Assembly: GCA_949752735.1 (NCBI GenBank)
Contig: OX457047.1
Span: forward strand, 14,035,674 to 14,099,673
Direction: 5' to 3'
Length of the DNA stretch: 64,000 nt
Origin: Lumbricus terrestris
Taxonomy: Eukaryota > Annelida > Clitellata > Crassiclitellata > Lumbricidae
Position numbers and translations under genes: made by a program. Within the stretch, counting starts at the first letter, position 1, and each line of letters starts with the position of its first letter. Shown here piece after piece: positions 1 through 10,127 of this stretch. The notes beneath the pieces were generated by a model that searched no databases, was not told where the DNA came from, and was given only the letters and a program-made list of their open reading frames with translations.

Positions 1-1558
1 AAGCTTCGACCGATGTCTTTCCATTGTACCTGTCCAATTTCATATACTGTCTGGATGTCGAATCAACAGTTCTGCTCACGCGTGATTGGGACTGCACAGT
101 GACCGACGAGGGTGGAGTCGTACTCGGCTGAAAACGACCTTGGATCGTTGGTTGAGGTTCAGCTGTAGGCGGTTCAGCATACTGTTCGAACTGGAACTGA
201 CTGTTTTCGCTCCCGGATGTAGACACAACATGGAACTTCGCTTCCAGGTTGTTCTGGGCTGCTCGTGTGGTTACCCAGAATCGCCCATCGTAGGCGGAAG
301 CTGGCCGACACAGAGCGGCTGTTGGTCGACCACCTGACAGGTAAGCGGGAGGGCCAGGGTTCGAGGGCAGGTAGGCGGAACTTTGTGTAACCTGTGGTTT
401 CAACGACGAGGACAAGGTCGACATGATTGACTGAGTCGACGACACGACGGATACGAACAGTTTGCACACCGAGGCTGTGACCGGGGTGACGATGCTCACC
501 CAAGGATTCGACTTGACGACACCACCGATTGTGTTTCCTCCCACCTTGACAGCAGCAGGTGAGGGAAAGTTCAGGGTCGGAGCAGGAGGGGCTCGGACGG
601 CGAACGGGTGCGACGAGGGAGGCGGTGGTGGGAAGGTGGTAGCCCGAGGGTGGACTAGGGTTGGGTGCCCGGGATGTGCATCCGAAGTCGGGAGTCCCAG
701 TTCCCTCAGCAGCGCTGAATCCCCATCCTCCATATCTGAAACTATACACTCAGAGTTAGCAAGGATCCCAACACAACCTTTATCCAAATTCAACATATTA
801 GGATGCAACAGAACATTATGAAAGGGTCGCAGATCAGTTACCTCCGAACCTTCACTTTCATAATTATTTCCTCCAAGCTTTCTGTTAATCAACCTCGCTT
901 GTTTATCTCTCATGTAAAATTCAAAATCAAAACCCACATCAATTACTTCGGTAACGGGGTAGTCCGAAGGACACTTGGGTCTAGCACCATAGTAAGCCAT
1001 TTCTTCGCCTTCCCACTTCTCTCTCTCTCCAGGAAATTCTGCCCTTCCAAATTTTCTTGGTTCCCCTTGTTCCATCGGTTCCCCTTGTTCCACTTCTACT
1101 TCACTTCTGGTACCATTTGTTACGCCCGCCCTAACCGCTAGGGGACCGGAAGCGCTTGCAAGGGATGCCCCACTTACTCGCTTACTTTCGCCCCCCTCCC
1201 CTAGTGTGGCGGCGTACTGCCGGGGCGACAGGGAACCACCTACGGGAACCTCAAGTGTGAACGACAGGGAGGAACGTCCAGATTCTCTTCTTTCATGGGT
1301 ACCAGGGCCTACAGGACATGTCTCCGCGGCGGTTTGTCGACGCGCGACAGCACCCTCTTTCCGGGGCTCGTCTGAGTTCGTTATCCCCACGGCAGCTTTG
1401 GGCGAGAGGGACTCGAACTCCTGAAGAGGTGGTGGAGAGTATTTGGCTGGATCTATCTGGCGCTCTATCAATCTCTCATCACTACTGACTGTCCGCCCTC
1501 CCTCCGAATCATCCGATTCCTCTAGGGCGTCCCCCCTCAAAGAGCTGACACGAGACAT
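1..1558 (-). CDS. Ty3/gypsy retrotransposon gag-like protein, N-terminal part, runs off left edge
   Basis: A minus-strand frame from an ATG at 1558 stays open for 519 codons to the window edge, so the C-terminus and any pol lie outside. The first ~330 residues are acidic, Ser/Pro/Gly-rich and show no domain I recognise; one stretch (about residues 190-280, starting near YYGARPKCPSDYP) looks more ordered. The last visible residues, YMKLDRYNGKTSVEA, resemble the start of the retrotransposon gag domain of Ty3/gypsy elements, where a 'KLD.F.G' block opens the capsid-like region. Gag would form the particle that packages element RNA. An in-frame TGA lies about 60 bases upstream, so this ATG is a plausible start. 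Codon use is more GC-rich than the flanks. The frame has no internal stops, so the copy could be young. The family call rests on one short motif and is moderately sure. Confidence 0.6.
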   Translation of the reverse strand, partial: MSRVSSLRGDALEESDDSEGGRTVSSDERLIERQIDPAKYSPPPLQEFESLSPKAAVGITNSDEPRKEGAVARRQTAAETCPVGPGTHERRESGRSSLSFTLEVPVGGSLSPRQYAATLGEGGESKRVSGASLASASGPLAVRAGVTNGTRSEVEVEQGEPMEQGEPRKFGRAEFPGEREKWEGEEMAYYGARPKCPSDYPVTEVIDVGFDFEFYMRDKQARLINRKLGGNNYESEGSEVTDLRPFHNVLLHPNMLNLDKGCVGILANSECIVSDMEDGDSALLRELGLPTSDAHPGHPTLVHPRATTFPPPPPSSHPFAVRAPPAPTLNFPSPAAVKVGGNTIGGVVKSNPWVSIVTPVTASVCKLFVSVVSSTQSIMSTLSSSLKPQVTQSSAYLPSNPGPPAYLSGGRPTAALCRPASAYDGRFWVTTRAAQNNLEAKFHVVSTSGSENSQFQFEQYAEPPTAEPQPTIQGRFQPSTTPPSSVTVQSQSRVSRTVDSTSRQYMKLDRYNGKTSVEA

Positions 1559-2650
1559 GGGATTATTCTGTTTTACAACTAATTGCAAGTCAGTCAGTGA
1601 ATCACCTTCAATTCTAGTTCAATATGCAACACTTTATTTGTGCTTTCACTACTACTTAATTAATATACAATTGGCAGCAATCTGTGTAAATACAATTCTG
1701 CCTATAATACTTATCAGTTCAACACAAAGTATTCCTAACACTACACAGCATTTATGGCTGGTTATTACACACTTTGCATTACTTGATACCTATCCTTTAT
1801 GCTCCTGCATGTAACTAGACTATCAGTTCAGTTCCCATTTCCTTAACTACTGCAGAAGGTCAAATCACGCTATTAATCAGTTACAACGCAAGCAACGAAT
1901 TAACATCAACACTTTGCACTAATTTACCACGACCACAGCAACAGTTATATTGCAATGCTACTTCTATCAACTCTTTCAATATATTCACGCTTCTTAATAC
2001 AAGCGCTAATTTATCCTTCGTTCTACCTGTAATGCGCTATATAATCTATATCAACGCGTTCCGGCCATTTTAAACATTCATTCATTTACAGATTCAGCAC
2101 GCTACACTTTAATTTATTTCTACTTCCCTGATTCCTAAGCGGTTTTGCTTATTTCGACGTTCTCCTTCCACCGGAGGCGACCAGCGGTCGTTTACTTTAT
2201 TATCTAATAATTTAGTTAACTTTCTTATTAATTTAGCTGCCCGAAAACTTAGTTTTAAACGAATTTCTATTCAAAAAGATGGCCTAGTCTTTCTCGTCGG
2301 TTTCACTCTCTTGCGTCTCTTCCTCCTACCGACCTAGATTGGACCAACAGCCAATCGGAAGCGACCTTTTACCGCTGTTTTTAGGTCACGCGTCGCTCTT
2401 GGCCAATCAGCGGCGCCCACACTTTCGCCACGTCATCCAAAAGGTCACACGTCATGCTGGCGTAATGTCCGCAGCCTCGCTCTGGTGCAGCATAGAGTTA
2501 ATTAACCGTTATGGCCAACATGGATAAAAATAAGTATAATCTTGTAGCTTTTCCAAAACGCTACAGTAGTAAAACATATTATTCGCCAGTTTATCTAAAA
2601 TTCTGAATTAGTCTGAAGAAATTAATATAGCGCCTCTATAACCTCTGGCC
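1559..2650. other. Leader or LTR-like region upstream of the gag frame
   Basis: There is no coding signal. Read on the minus strand, 2340-2480 is GC-richer and holds CCAAT/ATTGG boxes and TGACGT-type (CRE-like) motifs, as expected of a promoter, possibly the U3 of a 5' LTR belonging to the gag element. I could not find LTR ends or a primer-binding site, so the assignment is inference. Confidence 0.25.
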
Positions 2651-2796
2651 CAGGGTGAGAATTGCCGGGGGGGTTGGGGGTTTCAACCCCCCAGTAAATT
2701 TCTTAGTGCCCCATAGTAAACTCTGTTTTTCACACCCCAATTCCAAGTTTATCATAGACCAACACCCCCAGTTATTTTTCCACAATTCTCACACTG
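2651..2796. mobile_element. Short hAT-like non-autonomous element (MITE), 146 bp
   Basis: The ends are imperfect inverted repeats: CAGGGTGAGAATTG on the left, and CAATTCTCACACTG on the right, which reads CAGTGTGAGAATTG in reverse complement. An exact 8-bp direct duplication, CTCTGGCC, flanks the element (2643-2650 and 2797-2804). An 8-bp target duplication with CAG-starting ends is typical of the hAT superfamily. It has no coding capacity and a G-run near the left end. Confidence 0.8.
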
Positions 2797-2804
2797 CTCT
2801 GGCC

Positions 2805-3230
2805 AGCAATATACTCGCTGCATGGATCGAGCAATCAGACTGATAATTATGTTCAGGGTTCAGTTGACAGCTCGAACCAACTCGTAATGACTACACACAT
2901 CAGCTATGCTACTAATTGACTACTAATTCTGAGTCACTCGCCTAAACAAACACAATCAAAGTATAAGAATTGACCGGTATGATCGAGGGAGCAGCATGTG
3001 ACTTCAATGTCCTACAGAGGCGTGGCCGAAGCTGATGAGGCATAATAGACAACACGGGCATAGACGTCATCTGATATCGGCAACAGGATACACAGAGCCT
3101 CAAAACCGAGCATAGTACACATACAATTATAGTTGACTAATACGTTAACAGAAGTCTGAGAACGAAAATCTGCATCAGTTCCTTCATCGTCTTATACGAC
3201 GCTGCCATCATAAATAAATATAGTCGCATA
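2805..3230. other. Intergenic, nothing recognised
   Basis: Ordinary AT-rich sequence between two transposable elements. I see no exon, RNA gene or repeat. Confidence 0.5.
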
Positions 3231-3232
3231 TA

Positions 3233-4406
3233 CAGGGTGCGCCAAAAAAAGTAATCCCCTACGGCGTTTTGTCAATATCTTGGTCAAAAATAGGAATTTT
3301 TCAAATCCAGTTTTACGGGCTTGAAGGTAATTCATATCTACGTACAATAGCCACATTTCATCGCCATATGTGAAACAGAACAAAAGTTATATCACTTTTA
3401 GTGAGGCCACCCACCGTTTTTGACGATTCAAAAACGCGACGCAACAAAAAGTAAGAAAAAACCAATTTAATTATTCTGGCCAATATCCTGGCCGGAAGTA
3501 AGAATTTCGAAACGAAATTTTACAGGCTTAAAGACAATTCATATTTGCACATGATGGCCAGATTTCAGGAAAATATTTCAAACAGAATAAAAGTTATGGC
3601 ACTTTTAAAGAAGCGACCCACCGTTTTTTGACGATTCAAAGACGTAACGCAGCATAAAGGTAGCAAAAACACGATTTTATTAAGTCTCATCTCAAATAAT
3701 TGTTATCAGATAGCCTTGATATTGTCAGATGATCATTATTATAACTATTGAAAAAAGGAACAGGGCGCCAGCGTTGCTGCACGTCACTGAGAAGTCACTT
3801 AGCAAGATGACAATAAAATCGGTAAATAAGGAATCTGTCAGCTTAATCAACAGCTCCATCAAGAACTTTGCAAAGAGACTCAAAAGAAGTTTTGGCACTG
3901 GTGGTGGGCACATTGAGCACAAGTTGTGAAGCACTACCAAGTTCATTTTACAACAGTTATTTGAGATGAGACTTAATAAAAGCGTGTTTTTGTTACTTTT
4001 TGTTGCGTTTCGTTTTTGAATCGTCAAAAACAGTGGGTGGCCTCACTAAAAGTGGTATAACTTTTGTCCTGTTTGAAATATTTTGATAGAATCTGGCCAT
4101 CATGTGCAGGTATGAATTGTTTTTAAGCGTGTAAAATTTCATTTCGATATTCTTACTTTTGGCCAAGATATTGGCCAAAAACCTAATTTTTGTTGCGCTT
4201 CGTTTTTGAATCGTCAAAAAGCGCTGGGTGGCCTCACTAAAAGTGATGTAACTTTTGTTCTGTTTGAAATATTTTTTTTGTTATCTGACCACTGTACGTA
4301 AATATGAATTGCCTTTAAGTCTGCAAAGTTTCATTTAAAAATTCATATGTTCGGCCAAGATATGGGCAAAAAACCGTAGGGAATTACTTTTTTTTGGCGC
4401 ACCCTG
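3233..4406. mobile_element. Tc1/mariner-type relic with long inverted ends
   Basis: The element starts CAGGGTGCGCCAAAAAAAGT and ends with its reverse complement, flanked by TA on both sides, the target duplication of Tc1/mariner elements. The inverted arms are unusually long, about 470 bases each (about 3233-3705 and 3950-4406). Each contains two to three diverged copies of a module with AAAAGTTATATCACTTTTA and a GACGATTCAAAAAC motif. The unique centre (3806-3929, plus strand) encodes a remnant ending TGGGHIEHKL, which matches the usual C-terminus of mariner transposases. No catalytic core remains, so the copy is non-autonomous. Confidence 0.8.
3806..3929 (+). pseudogene. Mariner transposase C-terminal remnant
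   Basis: About 40 codons ending GGGHIEHKL and a stop, between the inverted arms of the mariner relic. Mariner transposases commonly finish with a GGHFEHLL-like tail after their DDE core. Nothing upstream of it is recognisable. Confidence 0.55.
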
Positions 4407-4408
4407 TA

Positions 4409-5734
4409 TATTATAGCATACATTCCACCTCAGCTGCACCACAATTAATGCAGACGCTCTTTATTACTTCTCTGGCCAACTGGATTGGCTACATCAATGT
4501 TGCCAATAATCGAATATGAATATCAATCAGAGGTGGGAGCGAGATGGGGAGGTGGCGGGCGGGCGGGGGCGCATTGGATAACACACTGCATGGTATGACT
4601 CGAGTTCGATTCCCCAAGGATAGACGCGCTTTGTATATGCTGCTATTAACGCCCGTTTATTGCAGGCCTATACGCCCATTCATGTGTAGCCTAAACAGCC
4701 TAACTAGCAGGGTCTGCAGAGGATGTGTTTAGACCAAACATCATCACTTAATATAGTTTGCTTTTTTCTTGTGGCTTGACAACTTCGTATTATGCTGTAA
4801 AATTTAAATTGTGAATTAACGGATTCTAGCTGTAACGCGTCGGTGTCTAATATTCCAGATGTCACCGGTGGCGCTTGAAAACGCAGTCGATCCTGATCAA
4901 ATACATTAATTCATAATTATAGGTTTGCTTGTTAATCTTATCTCATTCCGTGCGGTAATTTCTTTGCCACCTGTTTCCTGTTCGACTCGCAAATAATAGA
5001 GTAGGCCTAGTCGTCCCATCATTGTATTCCTTTATTAATTAGGTTTATTATAAGTGCATTTATATTGGAGCGAGGCAGTCATGGGACCTACTTCGGTGTA
5101 TCCTTAGGCAAATTAATGGTAGGCCTACGATGTGTGTGACTTAATGGTTTGTGTGCTTAGGGCTCTAGGATGAAGTGTAGGCCTACGACAGAAGCACATC
5201 ACTAATAGCTATAGGTACCTACAGGTATGTAGGCCAACTCGTCTATTACTGTGCGAACGTACGTAGGGGTTAGCCCGTTAAATATCCAAGATGATATCAT
5301 GTATGCTGCACGTATACACATCTGTATAATTATGTTCTTTACGAGCATTAAATAAGTGCTATATGTAACAGATTTCCTAATGAGTCGATTTCCGTTTAAG
5401 AAGTGCTAATGCTTAGTCCACGAATTACTGGAAGCAGTGCTTACTTGTAGCGTCATGTTTGCGGTCAAAAGACGTCTAAGGAAATGCTTATCGATTATTC
5501 GACCAGGATGTAAGAGCAGAAATTTGGTCAGCCGGACGCTATGAATGCATTTCGTGATCAGCTAATATAACGATCCGCTATATACGCTGTAGAACTTTTA
5601 CGCACAGAATTGTAGACTGTCTTCTCTATGAAGATCAGTAGGTAAATTATTAGATGGATACAGTTAATTCGGGACGCTAAAAGGAGCACTGTGTTCATTC
5701 GTTTGAAGACTGTTGCGCTGAAAAACTGCGAGAA
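4409..5734. other. Intergenic region upstream of the LRR gene
   Basis: No exon was recognised. It contains a possible tRNA-derived fragment near 4557-4620 and three copies of TAGGCCTA or near-copies (about 5000-5240). The 5' UTR and promoter of the LRR gene must lie in its right part; I see no convincing TATA box. Confidence 0.4.
4557..4620 (+). repeat. Possible tRNA-derived SINE head
   Basis: A GGGGCGCATTGGATAACAC stretch resembles an RNA polymerase III box A, and GAGTTCGATTCCCC, about 30 bases on, resembles box B. No clean cloverleaf can be folded, so this is at best a SINE remnant. Confidence 0.3.
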
Positions 5735-8350
5735 ATGCTTCTAAGACTAAGAGAAGTTCTGTTGAAGGCGTTAATCTCGCTACAGCTGTTGCTTATGATG
5801 ATGATGTGGATATGCAGTTCACCTGCCGCTGAGGCTGCTTGTTTAGGAGCAGCCAGTTGTAGTTGCGAGGCAAATCCGAATGGACTTGTCGTTAACTGTC
5901 GCGATCAGAACCTCGACCACGTTCCAGCATTTGCATCGGATAACGCGGATCAGATCTACTACGAGCTGACCCTGGATTCGAACGCCATCCGGACGATAGA
6001 GGGAAACGCCTTCGCTGGGATTCGGATCCGGCGATTGGTCCTAACGAACAACCGTCTGAATAGCATCGCAGACGATGCATTCTCTGGTCTAGAAAGAGAT
6101 CTCACTGAACTGGCTCTTGAGGTCGATCAGTCGACGCAATTTCCAACAGTCGCACTCAGTAAGTTGACGATGATGACAAGCCTGGAGATCGTCGGCTACG
6201 GATATGAAGCACTTCCTCCAGGCGCTTTAACTTCACTTTCCAACCTGAGGTCGCTCGCACTGACATCAGGAGCACTACGTCTCCTGACTTCTGAGGACTT
6301 TGCTGCCCAGAAATCCCAACTTACGTTTCTGAACTTATACTCGAACGTATTCGAGCAAGTTCCAACCTCGGCAATAAACGTCCTAACCAGCTTATCCGTG
6401 CTTCATCTGGACCTCAATCAACTCTTCACTATCGGGTCAGCGGCCTTCGACGGGGCCTCGAGCTTAGCAGTCCTCAACCTCGCCAGAAATCCAGTGACAG
6501 AGGTTCAATTGGACGCTTTTTCCGGGCTGGAGAGCATTCTCCGAAACCTATCACTTCAACAATGCCACCTCAATAATGCCCAGCTGAAGGCGATCAGTCG
6601 GCTCAAATCTCTCGTCTACTTAGACATCAGCGACAACGACATCGACGACATCGACGATCTTCTGAAGAACATGAAATATTTGCAGGTTCTTAAAGCGGCA
6701 AGAAATCGCATAACAAGCTTGAAAGGATCAAACCAGTTGGCGAACAGTCTCATGGTCCTTCACCTTGACGACAATCCCTTGGTCAACGTCGCCCCGGATG
6801 CCTTCAGCGGCCTCACCCTTCTTCAAGAACTCTACCTGGATGGCTCCCAGCACCTTGTCCTAGATCAGTATAGCTTCACATCGCAAGTGACTTCGATGAA
6901 GCTACTGAGCATGAGATCAACTAATCTGTCCAGTAGTCCCTGGTCAGCGATCAGTATACTAGGCGCCCTCAAGACGCTGTGGATGTCGTCATGTGAATTA
7001 ACCGAAGTCCCCGACTTCACCTTAAGTCGAATGTCTGGACTGGAAAACCTGGATCTTAACAACAATGCCATTTCCAATCTGACGCAAAGGTCACTGGCCG
7101 GTCTCTCAACCAGCCTCGTCCGTCTCTACCTAAGCGGAAACAAACTGCGAACCCTGGACGAGTGTGTGCTGTACGACTTCCAGAAGCTGGATATTCTCCA
7201 GCTCCAGCTGAATAACAATCCACTGGAATGCGACTGTGCACTCAAGTGGCTCCACGACTTACTTCGACCGTTAAAGTCCAACCCAGCGACGCAGTTCCGG
7301 GTGAGGTCACTCCAGTGGAAATGCGCCAACCTCGACGGCAAGCTCTTCACAACCCTCACCGACGATGACTTCCCTAACTGCCCCTCCGCTAATCAGTCGA
7401 CGAAATGCTATCATCTGGAATACACTACGCCTCCTTCCTCCTCTGCCTCATCCACTTCGACGCCGAACCAAAGCACAAAACTTGTCCTCGCACTCTCTGA
7501 TGTCACGCATGACAGCATCCTTGTTACCTGGACAACGCCTCGTTCTCCTGCTGCCGAGGGGTTCAACCTGATTTATGTAATCGACGACCGAGTTACACGT
7601 GTTCCACCACTTCCCTATGACGCTAATCAACACAGTCTAACTGGTCTGACTCCAGGGTCACATTACATGATTTGCCTTGAGATGTTGACTACCTCTTTCT
7701 CAATGAACACCTGCAGCAACGCTACAACAGCGGCTGGTCCACTGTTCCACAGCAAAATGGCTGTAATTGTCGGGGCATCAGTGGCCGGAGGATTTCTGCT
7801 AGTGTGCGTAGCAGTCGTCATCATCATCGTCGTCGTCGTCTTAAACCGGAAGCGACGTCAGCAGCAGCTTCCGATTAAACCATCGCAGTTGGTGAGATCA
7901 CCGACGGTTGGACGACAGTCGAAGCGATACAGAAAGACGAAGGACGGGGGAGACGTCTCCACTCTGACCCGGGCTGATCACTGCAGCGAAGACCAGCATG
8001 TAGCAGGCGACGACGACGACGCGGCACTCGTCCACACGTTGGTAGCAATGACAGACGAAGAGAAAGACAGACTCGTCAATCTGCTAACGAGCAGCATGGG
8101 GAGCAGCTTAGACAACCTCGATCGAGCATCCAGCTATAGATACGTTGGAGCGCGTTATGGCCGAATTGACGCAGTTACACCGTACTCCAGTTCAAACATA
8201 AGAGACAAGCATGAGTACGATGAAATACCAGACAGCTACTACGACGAAATCAAATGCGAAGACGAGGATGAAGTGACTGAAGAACGAATTGAAGGAGATG
8301 GTGCAACGCATAATGAAGAAACTCTGTCCATTAGCAAGTTCAGTAAATAG
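5735..8350 (+). CDS. Single-exon LRR/fibronectin-III transmembrane protein
   Basis: Encodes 871 residues in one exon. A hydrophobic signal peptide (about 1-34, with LLLMMMMW) is followed by a Cys-rich cap (C36 to C56), about 15 leucine-rich repeats (about 70-490), an LRR C-terminal cap (NNPLECDCALKWL, about 492-545), a Ser/Thr-rich linker and one fibronectin type III domain (about 580-668). A 27-residue membrane segment follows (about 676-703), then a basic stop-transfer NRKRR and a 165-residue cytoplasmic tail. The order is that of LRR adhesion or receptor proteins such as the LRFN/ELFN/FLRT classes; I cannot assign orthology. The tail is acidic and carries two YDEI motifs (Y828 and Y836), possible SH2-binding sites once phosphorylated. 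The ATG is the first before the signal peptide. The role is likely cell-surface recognition (inference). Confidence 0.93.
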   Translation: MLLRLREVLLKALISLQLLLMMMMWICSSPAAEAACLGAASCSCEANPNGLVVNCRDQNLDHVPAFASDNADQIYYELTLDSNAIRTIEGNAFAGIRIRRLVLTNNRLNSIADDAFSGLERDLTELALEVDQSTQFPTVALSKLTMMTSLEIVGYGYEALPPGALTSLSNLRSLALTSGALRLLTSEDFAAQKSQLTFLNLYSNVFEQVPTSAINVLTSLSVLHLDLNQLFTIGSAAFDGASSLAVLNLARNPVTEVQLDAFSGLESILRNLSLQQCHLNNAQLKAISRLKSLVYLDISDNDIDDIDDLLKNMKYLQVLKAARNRITSLKGSNQLANSLMVLHLDDNPLVNVAPDAFSGLTLLQELYLDGSQHLVLDQYSFTSQVTSMKLLSMRSTNLSSSPWSAISILGALKTLWMSSCELTEVPDFTLSRMSGLENLDLNNNAISNLTQRSLAGLSTSLVRLYLSGNKLRTLDECVLYDFQKLDILQLQLNNNPLECDCALKWLHDLLRPLKSNPATQFRVRSLQWKCANLDGKLFTTLTDDDFPNCPSANQSTKCYHLEYTTPPSSSASSTSTPNQSTKLVLALSDVTHDSILVTWTTPRSPAAEGFNLIYVIDDRVTRVPPLPYDANQHSLTGLTPGSHYMICLEMLTTSFSMNTCSNATTAAGPLFHSKMAVIVGASVAGGFLLVCVAVVIIIVVVVLNRKRRQQQLPIKPSQLVRSPTVGRQSKRYRKTKDGGDVSTLTRADHCSEDQHVAGDDDDAALVHTLVAMTDEEKDRLVNLLTSSMGSSLDNLDRASSYRYVGARYGRIDAVTPYSSSNIRDKHEYDEIPDSYYDEIKCEDEDEVTEERIEGDGATHNEETLSISKFSK

Positions 8351-8978
8351 GGTAAAGGTCAAATTGAAAATGTGTCCGTTGCCTGTTTAAGAGATTCGGC
8401 ATCGCATGTAACATGGTCGATAGAGTCATTCGTTAAGAACTTATTGGTTCACTTTAACATATGAGCGACTTAGGCTACTTAGTGATATATTGAGACAAGT
8501 AAGTGACTTAATTGTTCACAACGGCTGGGGCTATAGCTCGGCTTATCGACTTGCAACAGGATAGACTGATATAATGAACGTGCATGGTTTCAGTGCTCGT
8601 AAACAGTGTTGGCAACTATAGCACATTCACTGTCAATGACAGTTTATAGACCATTTCAATGACTGCATGGCTATAAGTCGAAGTTGCTGTGGTGCAATAC
8701 CAGACAATGAAAAGTATATGCTTGTATCAAACATAACCACAATTATTGTGATCATGCTTGTGAGCGTACAGGACTAGGCCTACTGGCTGTTTGGGCTTGA
8801 AGTATTAAGGCAACTCTTAAGAAGGCAGCCTACGTGCATTTATAGCATACCCTTCGTTGTATTATGACAGGGTAAATTGGAAAAGATATATATATATATA
8901 TATATATATCCATTTGACTCATTAATTGACTCCATTAAATTTTGATAATTGACTTCATTTGCCTCATTGACTCCCGTT

Positions 8979-9015
<37 letters not shown>

Positions 9016-9214
9016 TATATATATATAATTATATATATATATACATTTGCCTCGTTGAGTCCACTTGTTTCGCAGATTCCATTTGAAGTCCTGGCTCCTT
9101 TTTTGAGAATTAAGGAGAATGTGATTATCTCTTATAATTATATATAATTATATATAAAATTATGTCCCTGAAATTTCGTTGTCGGTGCTGTCCTGCGAGG
9201 CTCGTCAACATATG
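8351..9214. other. 3' flank of the LRR gene with AT microsatellites
   Basis: The first ~500 bases probably include the LRR gene's 3' UTR, though no clear AATAAA is seen. From 8886 to about 9160 there are several long (TA)n runs separated by short unique pieces containing repeated 'TTGACTC' and 'CATTTGCCTC' words. Confidence 0.5.
8886..9160. repeat. Clustered (TA)n microsatellites
   Basis: Four or more TATATA/TAATTATATA tracts within 280 bases, each able to self-pair. The intervening pieces share words, so the cluster may have grown by duplication. Confidence 0.85.
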
Positions 9215-9260
9215 ACCCTTGATCAGCGGTTCTCAACCTTTTTAGACTCCAGCAACCTTT
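9215..9260 (+). mobile_element. One end of a hAT-Charlie-like element
   Basis: CAGCGGTTCTCAACCTTTTT is very close to the well-known terminal sequence of hAT-Charlie elements (CAGTGGTTCTCAACCTTTTT). I did not find the opposite end, so only a fragment can be claimed. Confidence 0.4.
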
Positions 9261-9639
9261 CCCATGGGCGGAGACTTAGGGGGTGACAGGGGACGGACCT
9301 CTAAATGTTTGATGTTTGTGTTGGGGGACCGTCCAGTCTATGCATTTGTCCCCCACCCCAACCAATGGTTAAGTGTTAGAACATGCACATTTGGTGAATA
9401 TACTGACTGGTGACGCTATAATCTATATTATAATTCCGAAACACTTTCCATATGTTTGTTTATTTGTTTGTACGCTTTTGACTCTCCCCTGCAGAATAGG
9501 CTCGGAAATGAAACAGCGTCGGTTTAAAAAAATTATTGCAATCGATTCTTACCCAAATTATAAGGTCATCGCAACTATTTTCAGGTTTTAATTCAGTTTA
9601 AAACAAAAGTTATTGGCGTTTTAAGACAGATTTCATCAG

Positions 9640-10127
9640 TAATTGATTACGCCAGCGCATTATTCAAGAGTCTACTCCGCATGACGTCATACCCGCCCGG
9701 TAATAATTTCCGTAGCGCCCCGCAGGGTTGGGTCAAGTTTGGCTTTTTGAGGAAGCGAGGTGGAGTGGAGGGTTGGCGAAACCCCGAAATTTAGCAGTCA
9801 ACGATGGGTACCAGAGTGGAGTAGTGTTTAAAACCCTAAATTTCACTTTAGAACTCGAGTTATTAGCGTTTTAAGACAGAAGCGTTTTAAGACAGACTTC
9901 ATCGCTCACACTTTGGTAAACAGCTTTAGTAAAAGAGTCTACAGCCCGAATGACGTCATACAAACCCAGTAATAATTTCCGTAGCGCCCCGCAGGGGCGG
10001 GTTACGTTTGACTTTTTGGTGAAGCGGGGTGGGGTAGAGGGTTGGCGAAAACCCGAAATTTAGCGGTCAACGTTGAGTAGTGTTTAAAACCCTAAATTTC
10101 CCGGGCAACGCCGGGTTACACATCTAG
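9640..10127 (+). mobile_element. Helitron-like 3' terminal region with internal duplication
   Basis: Ends CCCGGGCAACGCCGGG, a GC-rich hairpin, followed a few bases on by CTAG and then a T. That is the Helitron 3' signature: a short hairpin about 10 bases before CTRR, inserted between A and T. A segment with 'GTAATAATTTCCGTAGCGCCCCGCAGG' character (only partly quoted: CGTAGCGCCCCGCAGG) occurs twice, near 9705 and 9975, so about 280 bases are tandemly duplicated. The 5' TC end is not resolved. No RepHel coding sequence is present. Confidence 0.6.

Noticed and set aside
1..6. AAGCTT at the first base as a cloning boundary
   Set aside because: A HindIII site at position 1 could mean the sequence starts at a clone end, but the gag frame gives no further evidence, so nothing is inferred.
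174..749. 191-residue minus-strand frame, Pro/Arg/Ser-rich
   Set aside because: Shadow of the gag-like frame that is open through the same stretch in another minus-strand phase; composition follows from GC-rich codons.
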